A DNA stretch of 64,000 nucleotides from CALKXV01 sp964632495 (GTDB lineage Bacteria > Pseudomonadota > Alphaproteobacteria > Rhodobacterales > Rhodobacteraceae), in the NCBI GenBank assembly GCA_964632495.1, contig CAZWDS010000003.1, positions 26,986-90,985 on the forward strand. The letters run 5' to 3'. The translations under genes and the position numbers were made by a program. Positions within the stretch are counted from its first letter, which is position 1. The number at the start of each line of letters is the position of its first letter. The notes beneath the pieces were generated by a model. That model was not told where the DNA came from and ran no database searches. It worked only from the letters and a program-made list of their open reading frames with translations. This document shows, piece by piece, positions 35,165 to 43,249 of the stretch.

Positions 35165-36988
35165 GTGTTTCTACCGTTTTGGGTAATCTTTCTGGCATCT
35201 GCGCTGGTCATCGCCACCGGTGTTGTCTTGCTGCGCAGCCTGGTCAGGACCAAACGTGGGGCGCAGACCTTTCGGGCAGTGGCGGAAGGATCAAGCGATG
35301 GTTTGGTGCTGATGGAACGGGATTCTAAGATCGTTTGGGCCAATGCCGCTTATTGCCGGAACATGGGGTATGGGCTTGATGAACTTCTGGGTCGGTATCC
35401 CCTGACATTTGTGTTGCCCGATCATATGGCGCTTCCTAAAGAAACCGTGCGCGATTTTCGGTTCGACCCCAATGAAGAACGTTTTGGAAAGCTTACGCAG
35501 GTTTTGAACGCGCGAAAGGATGGTCAGGAATTCATGCATGAATTCAGCCATGCGGTCGTCAGGACAGGCCAAAAAACGCGGTTCTTATTGTCGGGTCGTG
35601 ATGTGACCGAACGGATGGAGCGCGAGATCGAGTTGATCAGCGCAAAATCGCGTCTTGAACAATTGTCACACGAGGACAGCCTGACAGGTTTGCTGAACCG
35701 ATTGAGCCATACCGATCACTTGGCCAAGCTTGAGAAGATTGGCGCGCCGTTTGCGGTGCTGCAAATGGACATGAATGATTTCAAACGGATCAACGATACC
35801 TATGGTCACGCGGCGGGCGATGCGCTTTTAAAGCATTTCGGCGCGCTTATGACGGGTTTGGTTGAAGACGACTGGCATTGTGCCCGAACGGGTGGTGACG
35901 AATTCACGGTTTTGATTCCGGACGTCTGGGCTCTTGGTGTGGCGCTTGGCCACGCCAGTCGATTGTTCAATGAAGTTCAAGTTCCCATAAAGTGGGAGGC
36001 TGGCGAACTTTGCCCATCGGTCAGTATTGGCGCGGCGATTTTCGATGGGTCATGCCCTTGTGCAAAGGACGTACTCGTCCGGGCGGACGTCGCACTTTAT
36101 CAGGCCAAGCTAAAAGACGGCGAACGGATCGCGGCTTACGACGAGGTTATGAGTCGCGAACACGAAAGCGAAAAGCGTTTGCAACACGACGTTTTCGACG
36201 CGCTTGAACAGGGCAAGATCGGCTTTCAGTATATGCCCGTCGTCGATTTACAAAGCCGTCAGCTTCTGCGGTTTCGGCTGCGGCCTTTCTGGACCCACGC
36301 CAAGCATGGGCATTTGGCGGGTCCTGAAATCCTAAGAATTGTGAACCAGCTTTGCGTCAGCGATATCTTTGAGCGGCAAATGCTACGCAAAGCGCAGGTG
36401 GGTCTTTCGCAACTCAAAGGCGCAGGTCTGCCCGAAGTTGGCTTGGAGATGGAACTGTCTCCCGCGTCCCTCACTGCTGCAGGAGGTGATGATCTGGCAT
36501 GGTTCTTCGATGATGACGCGGTCACGCCAGGGGCGATTACACTGACATTCGCGGCTGATCGTCTGGATTTGACGAAGGCTCAAAGCACAACAAAAGCAGT
36601 GCTCAGACGATTGACAAAGCGCGGTGTTCAAATCGTCTTGGGCAACCCACATCTGAACACGGCTTGGGTGCGTGACGTGTCGGGCATTGGCGTCAGTGGT
36701 ATTTGCGTTGGTCATGTTTTTGCAGATCAAACAGAGCCGGACGCGGCTGTTTTGGCTGTGATGAATGCGACGGCTGGTCTTGCCAAGTCGATGGACAGCG
36801 CCGTCTTGGTACAAGGCCTGTCGCGGCATTGGCAAATTCGCGTGTTAAAAGAGATCGGCAGTTTCCAGATGTCCGGCCCGGCCATCGCACCCGCCATGAC
36901 AATGACCGAAGCGGTGACTTGGGCGCGAGAGGTTTGGCCGAACTGGACGCTGGATGAAGCTGAAACAAGGCCCAGCCTTTCGGCCTAA
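35165..36988 (+). CDS. PAS-GGDEF protein with degenerate EAL domain
   Basis: A 607-residue membrane-anchored signalling protein. One helix (about 4-24) is followed by a PAS domain (about 38-150), GGDEF domain (about 165-330) and an EAL-like domain (about 340-595). The cyclase signature RTGGDEF is intact at 241-247, so c-di-GMP synthesis is plausible; no RxxD product-inhibition site lies before it. In the EAL part the catalytic motif is replaced by LRFRLRPF (368-375), so phosphodiesterase activity is unlikely and the domain may bind ligand or regulate the cyclase. Start is GTG. Its stop shares CTAA (36985-36988) with rlmN. Confidence 0.85.
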   Translation: MFLPFWVIFLASALVIATGVVLLRSLVRTKRGAQTFRAVAEGSSDGLVLMERDSKIVWANAAYCRNMGYGLDELLGRYPLTFVLPDHMALPKETVRDFRFDPNEERFGKLTQVLNARKDGQEFMHEFSHAVVRTGQKTRFLLSGRDVTERMEREIELISAKSRLEQLSHEDSLTGLLNRLSHTDHLAKLEKIGAPFAVLQMDMNDFKRINDTYGHAAGDALLKHFGALMTGLVEDDWHCARTGGDEFTVLIPDVWALGVALGHASRLFNEVQVPIKWEAGELCPSVSIGAAIFDGSCPCAKDVLVRADVALYQAKLKDGERIAAYDEVMSREHESEKRLQHDVFDALEQGKIGFQYMPVVDLQSRQLLRFRLRPFWTHAKHGHLAGPEILRIVNQLCVSDIFERQMLRKAQVGLSQLKGAGLPEVGLEMELSPASLTAAGGDDLAWFFDDDAVTPGAITLTFAADRLDLTKAQSTTKAVLRRLTKRGVQIVLGNPHLNTAWVRDVSGIGVSGICVGHVFADQTEPDAAVLAVMNATAGLAKSMDSAVLVQGLSRHWQIRVLKEIGSFQMSGPAIAPAMTMTEAVTWAREVWPNWTLDEAETRPSLSA

Positions 36989-38184
36989 GCCCCTTGATCC
37001 AATCCGGCCTCGGCCGCAATTGCTGCACGGCTTTTGCGTGCACGTTCAGTTGCCGACTTCAACTGACCGCAGGCCGCCATAATGTCTTCGCCGCGCGGTG
37101 TTCGGATCGGGCTGGAATAGCCTGCCTTGTAAATGATCTCTGCAAAGGCCTTGATACGCGCCCAGTCCGAACGCTCATAGGGCGCGTCGGGCCATTCGTT
37201 AAAGGGGATCAGGTTAATTTTGGCGGGGATGCCTTTGATCAGCTTGATCAAGCGACGGGCGTCTTCATCACTGTCGTTGACGTCTTTCAGCATCACGTAT
37301 TCGAAGGTGATGCGTTCAGAGTTCGACAATTTTGGATAAGCGCGAAGGGCGTCCAACAGCGCTTCGATGTTCCAGCGTTTGTTGATCGGCACCAACCGGT
37401 TGCGCACCTCGTCCGTGGTGGCATGAAAGCTGACCGCCAACATGCAGCCGATTTCTTCTGCCGTCCGTGCGATTTCTGGCACGACACCGCTTGTCGACAG
37501 TGTGATCCGTCGACGCGACAAAGCAAAGCCCTCAGGATCCATGGCGATTTTCATCGCATCCCGAACTGACTCGAAGTTGTAGAGCGGCTCGCCCATCCCC
37601 ATCAAGACAATGTTCGACAAAAGGCGTGGCCCCATGTCGCGCGTGCTGACACCTGGTTCGGGCCATTCGTTCAGATCATCGCGCGCCAACATTACTTGGC
37701 CAATCACCTCGCCGGCCGTCAGGTTGCGCACCAGCTTTTGTGTTCCGGTGTGACAGAATGAACATGTCAGCGTGCAGCCGACCTGACTGGAAATGCACAA
37801 GGTGCCGCGATCCTCTTCCGGGATATAGACGACTTCAACTTCGTGGCCGCCTGCAATCCGGACGAGGTATTTTCGCGTGCCATCATCTGAAACTTGACGG
37901 CTGACAACCTCGGGTAACGCGATCACGAAACGCTCGGCCAGCAGTGCGCGATAGTCCTTGGACAGATTGGTCATCGCATCAAAGTCGCGCACCCCCCAAT
38001 GATATAGCCATTGCCAGATCTGATTGACCCGCATCTTGATCTGTTTTTCAGGGGTGCCGGCGTCCAACAGAGCGGCGCGAAGCCCCTCGCGGGTCAGGCC
38101 GACAAGGTTCTTTCGTCCGTCGCCCGCATCTTCCTTGCGGGGAATGGTCAGGACGTCTTGAGTGATCGGTGTTTCCGCAGTCAT
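36985..38184 (-). CDS. rlmN: Dual-specificity RNA methyltransferase RlmN
   Basis: Radical SAM enzyme that methylates C2 of A2503 in 23S rRNA and A37 in some tRNAs; 399 residues. The 4Fe-4S motif is GCTLTCSFCHTG, and the catalytic C-terminal Cys lies in IMAACGQLKSA. The family motif MGMGEPLYNFE is present. I start at the ATG at 38184; the frame also offers TTG at 38199, with no better ribosome site. It is monocistronic here. Confidence 0.95.
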   Translation of the reverse strand: MTAETPITQDVLTIPRKEDAGDGRKNLVGLTREGLRAALLDAGTPEKQIKMRVNQIWQWLYHWGVRDFDAMTNLSKDYRALLAERFVIALPEVVSRQVSDDGTRKYLVRIAGGHEVEVVYIPEEDRGTLCISSQVGCTLTCSFCHTGTQKLVRNLTAGEVIGQVMLARDDLNEWPEPGVSTRDMGPRLLSNIVLMGMGEPLYNFESVRDAMKIAMDPEGFALSRRRITLSTSGVVPEIARTAEEIGCMLAVSFHATTDEVRNRLVPINKRWNIEALLDALRAYPKLSNSERITFEYVMLKDVNDSDEDARRLIKLIKGIPAKINLIPFNEWPDAPYERSDWARIKAFAEIIYKAGYSSPIRTPRGEDIMAACGQLKSATERARKSRAAIAAEAGLDQGA

Positions 38185-38291
38185 CGGCTCGCATTCCAAG
38201 GATCAATGCGGGGATATAGGCGATTACACGGGGTTTGCCAAAGCTTTTCGGCAGAACGATCGACACACTGAACGGCTGTTCGGTCCGTCTC

Positions 38292-38819
38292 TCAGCCCGA
38301 ACAGCGCTTTTCGGCTTCTTCGATCATGGCTGTGGCACCCAAAAGCGAGAACGTATCCTTGGTCTCGGTCCCACGGGAAGACCGCGCTGTGACCGAGGCT
38401 TCTGCACCGCGTTTGATGGCCGTCATGATCTTTTGATCGTCGGCCGGGGTGGCAGGCCAAGCGTATTCGCCTTCGGTGAACAGCTCAAAGACCGTGCCGC
38501 CGACATCAAGCGTCGCTGTCGAACCTTCTGCGAAAGGATAGCCGCCTGTGAAGCTGACTTCGCCTGCAACGCTTTGATCAGGCCGGTATGTCACGAACAA
38601 TAGGATGTCGCCCCGGCGCACCGAGACCACGCTTCCGTCCCGCGAGTTCACTGTTTCTTTGGGCGCAGTAACGGCCCAGCACTCCTTTGGGTCCGCGCCT
38701 TCAAACACAGCCCAATCCGTTTCTGCTGCAACCCGGTTGCTTTCGCTTTGGGCGATGGCGCTGCCGGAAAGGCCAATTGCCAAAACCGCTGCTGCCGAAA
38801 TCATTCGTCCTGTCGTCAT
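38292..38819 (-). CDS. Invasion-associated locus B (IalB) family protein
   Basis: A 175-residue secreted protein. A signal peptide (about 1-23, ending SAIA) precedes the IalB fold: DWAVFEGADPKECWAVTAP, then SVRRGDILLFVTYRP, and late TAIKRGAEASVTARSSRGTETKDTFSLLG. The two cysteines (about 47 and 173) may pair. IalB-type proteins are common periplasmic proteins of alphaproteobacteria; despite the name, the function here is unknown. It is separated by 107 bases from rlmN on the same strand. Confidence 0.85.
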   Translation of the reverse strand: MTTGRMISAAAVLAIGLSGSAIAQSESNRVAAETDWAVFEGADPKECWAVTAPKETVNSRDGSVVSVRRGDILLFVTYRPDQSVAGEVSFTGGYPFAEGSTATLDVGGTVFELFTEGEYAWPATPADDQKIMTAIKRGAEASVTARSSRGTETKDTFSLLGATAMIEEAEKRCSG

Positions 38820-38970
38820 TTTATCGCCTTTGCCTCTGTCACGATCGTTCGGTCTGAAGCCGTCCGTTCCCGCGGGAATGCCCCTATGCTTTAAAGGACC
38901 AATACCGTATCTCAGGCAGCAGATGGAAGCCCCTGTGGCAGAAATTTGCTATGCTCGGAAGGAAACCGCT

Positions 38971-39963
38971 GTGACCCAACCCGCGCCCCTTGTCGAAATC
39001 CTGCGTGGACACTTTATCGAGTCCTGTCACGCGGGCCATGCTGTGGTCGCAAATGCAGCGGGTGAGGTGCTGGAATACTGGGGGGATCCGGAAGAAATCA
39101 TCTTACCAAGGTCGTCGGCCAAGATACTGCAAGCTTTGCCATTGCTTGAAAGTGGTGCTGGTGCGCATCTGAGCGACATGCAACTGGCCTTGGCGTGTGC
39201 GTCCCATTCTGGCGAAACACGGCACGTGACGCAGGTAAGCGCATGGTTGGAAGCGCTTGGATTGAGCAGCGACGCTTTGATTTGTGGGCCGCAAGCCTCG
39301 CGCGATAAGGACTTGCGCCATGCTATGATTCGCAACGGCGAAGAGCCAAGCCGCGTTCACAACAATTGTTCTGGCAAACACACGGGCTTTTTGACTTTGG
39401 CGCAACATCTGGGTGCCGAGCTTGACTATGTCGATCCGGATCACCCCGTGCAGAAAGCTGTTCGATCGGCATTCGAAGAAACTTGTGATGAGACCAGTCC
39501 GGGTTTCGGAATTGACGGATGCTCGGCCCCGAATTTTGCCGTCAGTCTGCGTGGATTGGCGCGTGGTATGGCACAGTTCGCGGCGGCCGGCATGGGCCAT
39601 GGCTTGCGGGACAAAGCCATGGCGCAGTTGAGGGACGCGATGATGGCACATCCCAAGCTGGTCAGTGGTGAAGGGCGCGCCTGTGCAATATTGATGGAGG
39701 CTGCGGCGGGCAAAGCGGCGGTTAAAACCGGAGCCGAGGGCGTATTCGTCGCTATCCTCCCTGAGCAAAAACTGGGCATCGCCCTAAAGATCGCCGATGG
39801 AGCAACGCGGGCGGCGGAAGTGGCGATTGCGGCCTTGTTGGCGCGTCTCGGGGTTATCGCGTCCAACCACCCGATGTTGCAGCGCCCAATCCGGAACTGG
39901 GATGGGTTGGTGACAGGGGTTGAACGTCCGGTCGCCAATTTGGCGCATCTAAGCGGGGTTTAG
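38971..39963 (+). CDS. L-asparaginase II family protein
   Basis: A 330-residue asparaginase of the rhizobial AnsA-like type, which has no homology to the classic bacterial enzyme. Features are VEILRGHFIESCHAGHAVV, the catalytic-region LPRSSAKILQALPLLESGA, LACASHSGE and VHNNCSGKHTGFL with its conserved Cys, and GIDGCSAPNFA. I choose the GTG at 38971 behind GGAAGGAA because the conserved part begins a few residues later; in-frame codons further up have no family match. It is followed after one base by the CoA-binding gene. Confidence 0.88.
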   Translation: MTQPAPLVEILRGHFIESCHAGHAVVANAAGEVLEYWGDPEEIILPRSSAKILQALPLLESGAGAHLSDMQLALACASHSGETRHVTQVSAWLEALGLSSDALICGPQASRDKDLRHAMIRNGEEPSRVHNNCSGKHTGFLTLAQHLGAELDYVDPDHPVQKAVRSAFEETCDETSPGFGIDGCSAPNFAVSLRGLARGMAQFAAAGMGHGLRDKAMAQLRDAMMAHPKLVSGEGRACAILMEAAAGKAAVKTGAEGVFVAILPEQKLGIALKIADGATRAAEVAIAALLARLGVIASNHPMLQRPIRNWDGLVTGVERPVANLAHLSGV

Positions 39964-39964
39964 G

Positions 39965-40459
39965 ATGGCCGACGAAACAGATGACGACACGCTCAGACGG
40001 GTGCTGGAAGACACACAGACAATTGCCATGGTCGGGGCCTCAACCAACCCCATACGCCCGTCACTTTTCGTGGCAACTTATTTCAACGGTCGCGGGCGAC
40101 GGGTCATTCCCATCAATCCCGCTCAGGTGGGCCAAACCCTGTTTGGAGAGCCGGTCTTGGCCAGTCTGTCGGACATTCCGGACAGCACCCAAGTGGACAT
40201 GGTCGATGTCTTTCGTCGGTCTGAGGCAGTGCCGGACATCGTGGACGAGGCTTTGGCGCATCTGATGCCCGGTCTTAGGTGTATTTGGATGCAGTTCAAT
40301 GTGCGCCATGCGGAAGCTGCCGCAAGGGCCCGGGAACAAGGTGTGATCGTGGTTGAAGATCGTTGTCCGAAGGTGGAACATATGCGTCTGTTGGGCGGGA
40401 CCAATCTGGCCGGTCTGGGAGGCGGACGCATTTCTTCGAAGTTACCACGCGGGCATTAG
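39965..40459 (+). CDS. CoA-binding domain protein (YccU type)
   Basis: A 164-residue single-domain Rossmann protein like the CoA-binding part of succinyl-CoA synthetase. It shows TIAMVGASTNPIRPSLFVATYF, RGRRVIPINPAQ, VDMVDVFRRSEAVPDIVDEAL and VVEDRCPKVEHMRL. The cellular role of free CoA-binding domain proteins is not known. The gap to the asparaginase stop is one base, so the pair is probably cotranscribed. Confidence 0.88.
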   Translation: MADETDDDTLRRVLEDTQTIAMVGASTNPIRPSLFVATYFNGRGRRVIPINPAQVGQTLFGEPVLASLSDIPDSTQVDMVDVFRRSEAVPDIVDEALAHLMPGLRCIWMQFNVRHAEAAARAREQGVIVVEDRCPKVEHMRLLGGTNLAGLGGGRISSKLPRGH

Positions 40460-40515
40460 TTGCCCTTGGTTCGCCCACGCGGTATGCCGCATCGATCAGA
40501 TTTAGGGGAACATTT

Positions 40516-41343
40516 ATGTCCAATGCTCAGCTTGAAACCGCCATCGAAGCCGCCTGGGATGCGCGCGACGAAATTACGCCCGCCACAACCGGCGAAACGC
40601 GTGACGCCATCGAAGCCACGTTGAATGCTTTGGACAGTGGAACTTTGCGCGTTGCCGAAAAGCAGGACGATGGATCGTGGCATGTTAACCAATGGGCCAA
40701 GAAGGCCGTTTTGCTGGGGTTCCGTCTGAAGGACATGGAGCAACAAGACGGAGGGCCTCAGGGCGGCGGCTGGTGGGACAAAGTTGATAGCAAATTTGCC
40801 GGGTGGCGAAGTGGTGACTGGATATCTTCCGGTTTCCGCGCTGTGCCAAACTGCATCGTGCGCAAATCGGCCTTTATCGCGCCTGGCGTGGTGTTGATGC
40901 CGTCTTTCGTGAACCTTGGCGCTTATGTCGACGAAGGCACCATGGTGGACACATGGGCGACCGTGGGGTCCTGTGCTCAAATCGGCAAGAACGTACACCT
41001 ATCCGGTGGCGTCGGCATTGGCGGCGTGTTGGAGCCGATGCAGGCTGGTCCTACCATCATCGAAGACAATTGCTTTATCGGCGCGCGTTCCGAAGTGGTT
41101 GAGGGCTGCATCGTGCGCGAAGGCTCGGTTCTGGGCATGGGTGTGTTCATTGGACAATCCACCAAGATCGTGGACCGCGAAACTGGCGACGTCATGTATG
41201 GCGAAGTGCCGCCCTATTCGGTTGTGGTCGCAGGGTCGATGCCGTCGAAGAACAATGTCAGCCTGTATTGCGCAGTGATTGTGAAGCGGGTCGACGAAAA
41301 AACACGCTCGAAAACCGGGATCAACGAGCTTTTGCGGGATTGA
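40516..41343 (+). CDS. dapD: Tetrahydrodipicolinate N-succinyltransferase
   Basis: A 275-residue left-handed beta-helix acyltransferase of the succinylase branch of lysine and diaminopimelate synthesis. It shows hexapeptide repeats from VVLMPSFVNLGAYV through GGVGIGGVLEPMQAGPTIIED and the SVLGMGVFIGQSTKIVDRETG region. I start at the ATG at 40516, behind AGGGGAA; the frame is open upstream into the CoA-binding gene. dapE lies 4 kb away on the same strand. Confidence 0.96.
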   Translation: MSNAQLETAIEAAWDARDEITPATTGETRDAIEATLNALDSGTLRVAEKQDDGSWHVNQWAKKAVLLGFRLKDMEQQDGGPQGGGWWDKVDSKFAGWRSGDWISSGFRAVPNCIVRKSAFIAPGVVLMPSFVNLGAYVDEGTMVDTWATVGSCAQIGKNVHLSGGVGIGGVLEPMQAGPTIIEDNCFIGARSEVVEGCIVREGSVLGMGVFIGQSTKIVDRETGDVMYGEVPPYSVVVAGSMPSKNNVSLYCAVIVKRVDEKTRSKTGINELLRD

Positions 41344-41462
41344 TCCGACGGCATCATTTGGTTGCGCGGACCGTCTGAAAAGCTGAGTTTTTAGCTGGAT
41401 GATCCTCGCAATCGCCCTGCCTTTGACCAGCTTTTGCCACGGTTTTGTGGCAGGTCTTTTAA

Positions 41463-42131
41463 ATGTTTACGAGTTCCGCGGAAGTTTTTCGCCGACGTCA
41501 GGTTGTCAGCGACCTGATTTCTGTCGTGCGTGCGCACAGCGCTGCCTTGGATCGTCTAGGGTCCACGCCAGCCGAGTGTGACGCAATTGCTGGCATTGTA
41601 GCCAAAGGATGTGTCCTGTCGTCGCCCGCTCAAGATCGGCTGGCCAGTCACCTTTTGCTGGCGGCTGCCTTGCCCGACGATGACTTTCCGGGGTTCATTT
41701 GCGCGACGTCGATTCTGGTCGTGAATCGCCTGTCATATGGGCGTGGGCAGGATGATTTGTATTGGAATTGGGATGTGTTCCGACTGCACTATCGATTGGC
41801 AGACCCGCCAGTGCGCGCGGCATTGATGAACGGGTTTCGAGCTATGGATATCGCGGGGTTGGTAACCTTGGACGGTGGCCCAAGTGCGCATGAATGTTTG
41901 TCGGTGCAAAGGGCCGAAGTGCTGACAGCTCTTGCGCCTATGGATCCTTTAGGATTGGGGGCTGCCATTCGCAAGAAAGTGACCGTGACAGAAGCGGGGC
42001 GACTTTGGCGTAGGGCCGTCAAACAGCCGCTTGATCCTTCGACGCGGGCGGGATTTCGGTATCTTTACGAACGCCCCATGTCGATGGAACCCCAATCGCC
42101 AGAAGCCGTGCAGCTTATCCCGTGGGCCTAG
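41463..42131 (+). CDS. Protein of unknown function
   Basis: A 222-residue soluble protein that I do not recognise. It is mostly helical, with the motif RLSYGRGQDDLYWNWDVFRLHYRLADPP near the middle and a basic stretch IRKKVTVTEAGRLWRRAVKQ near 170-190. No signal peptide, membrane segment or known catalytic pattern is seen. Codon use and a normal start favour a real gene. It is followed 43 bases later by another unrecognised gene that is coupled to a HAD phosphatase. Confidence 0.7.
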   Translation: MFTSSAEVFRRRQVVSDLISVVRAHSAALDRLGSTPAECDAIAGIVAKGCVLSSPAQDRLASHLLLAAALPDDDFPGFICATSILVVNRLSYGRGQDDLYWNWDVFRLHYRLADPPVRAALMNGFRAMDIAGLVTLDGGPSAHECLSVQRAEVLTALAPMDPLGLGAAIRKKVTVTEAGRLWRRAVKQPLDPSTRAGFRYLYERPMSMEPQSPEAVQLIPWA

Positions 42132-42174
42132 CGCTTGGATGGACAATCGGGTCGGAACCGCCTAGGTCGGCGCT

Positions 42175-42504
42175 ATGGCCAAGTCATCGAAGAAAATCGC
42201 AGTTTATACGCTTTTGGTCGAAGTCGGACGCGGCCCGGATGACGGGTTGCCGAAAGGTGCGACCGGTGCTGCTTTGCTGTGCTATGCCGCAGGTCGGGAC
42301 GAAGCGGAAGCCGTGCGCGAAACCGTGGCGGTCTTGAAATCGGCTGATCTGAAGCCGCTGGATGTCACAGGGTACGGCACCTTGGATGAACGCGAGGCAG
42401 AAGGTCATGAAATCGGTGACGAAGATCGCGCCTTGATGGAACGCGCCTTGGCCGAGAATGCTGTGATTGTTGCGGAAACATCCGTATTGAAGGGGCCATC
42501 ATGA
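42175..42504 (+). CDS. Small conserved-looking protein of unknown function
   Basis: A 109-residue soluble alpha/beta protein that I cannot assign. It has an alternating pattern, KIAVYTLLVEVGRGPDD, a helix EAEAVRETVAVLKSA, then PLDVTGYGTLDERE and a C-terminal helix-strand. The stop codon overlaps the next start (ATGA at 42501-42504), so the product is likely made together with the HAD phosphatase. Confidence 0.75.
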   Translation: MAKSSKKIAVYTLLVEVGRGPDDGLPKGATGAALLCYAAGRDEAEAVRETVAVLKSADLKPLDVTGYGTLDEREAEGHEIGDEDRALMERALAENAVIVAETSVLKGPS

Positions 42505-43139
42505 CGGCGGTTTTTCTGGATCTTGATGGGACTTTGATGCGGTCACATACGGGGATTTTGTCGTCTCTTCGTCACGCGTTTCGGACGATCGGGCGCGATG
42601 ATTTGGCAGAGCAGGACCTGATGTGGATGATTGGTCCGCCGTTTCACGATAGCTTTGCAGAACTGGGTCTTGGCGACATTGATGCGGCGCTGGCGGCATA
42701 CCGCGAGCATTACCAAGGCGGCGGGATGTTTCATGCCGAAGTTTATGACGGTGTTTTTGAGGCCATGGATGCGCTTCGCGCCTCGGGTGCGCGCCTGTAT
42801 TTGGCGACGGCCAAGCCCCATCACTATGCAACGAAAATCACTGCGCATTTCAAGATTGCCGAGCGTATGACACGTGAATTTGGCCCAGAACTGGACGGGA
42901 CGCGGAACTGGAAGGGTGATCTTCTGGCGTTTGCCTTGGCGGAAACGGGCGAAGACCCGAAGCGCTCGGTCATGGTGGGCGACCGCCATCACGACATCGC
43001 GGCGGCTGCAGAGGTGGGCATGCCAAGCTTGGCAGCAGCCTGGGGGTATGGATCGAAAGAGGAATGGACTGGTACAAAGGCCATTCTTGATCACATAGCC
43101 GAGTTACCTGAAGCGGTGGCGGCGCTTGATCTGGGCTGA
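42501..43139 (+). CDS. HAD-family phosphatase (phosphoglycolate phosphatase-like)
   Basis: A 212-residue HAD hydrolase. The nucleophile motif is FLDLDGTLMRS (Asp7, acid Asp9), motif II Thr is in LYLATAKPHHYA, the Lys lies in RNWKGDLL, and motif IV is SVMVGDRHHDIAAA. A helical cap sits between motifs I and II, as in phosphoglycolate phosphatase. Substrate cannot be decided from sequence. Translation is coupled to the preceding 109-residue protein. Confidence 0.88.
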   Translation: MTAVFLDLDGTLMRSHTGILSSLRHAFRTIGRDDLAEQDLMWMIGPPFHDSFAELGLGDIDAALAAYREHYQGGGMFHAEVYDGVFEAMDALRASGARLYLATAKPHHYATKITAHFKIAERMTREFGPELDGTRNWKGDLLAFALAETGEDPKRSVMVGDRHHDIAAAAEVGMPSLAAAWGYGSKEEWTGTKAILDHIAELPEAVAALDLG

Positions 43140-43174
43140 CCAGAGTGAGCGCCTTTGGCGCACATCATTGAATT

Positions 43175-43223
43175 GGGGGCTCTGCCCCGTCGCTTTTCAA
43201 GCGACTCCCCGAGGTATTTTTGA
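43175..43223 (+). repeat. Double-hairpin intergenic element
   Basis: Directly after the HAD gene lie two short hairpins: GGGGC-TCT-GCCCC (43176-43188) and GTCGCTT-TTC-AAGCGAC (43189-43205), then CCCCGAGGTATTTTTGACG. The T-run at 43217-43221 is 11 bases past the second stem, so it is not a standard intrinsic terminator. The GGGGCTCTGCCCC plus GAGGTATTTTTG layout resembles dispersed intergenic repeats that I recall from rhodobacterial genomes; only one copy is in this window. Confidence 0.45.
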
Positions 43224-43249
43224 CGAGAAGAAGGCTATTTTTCTTGCGC

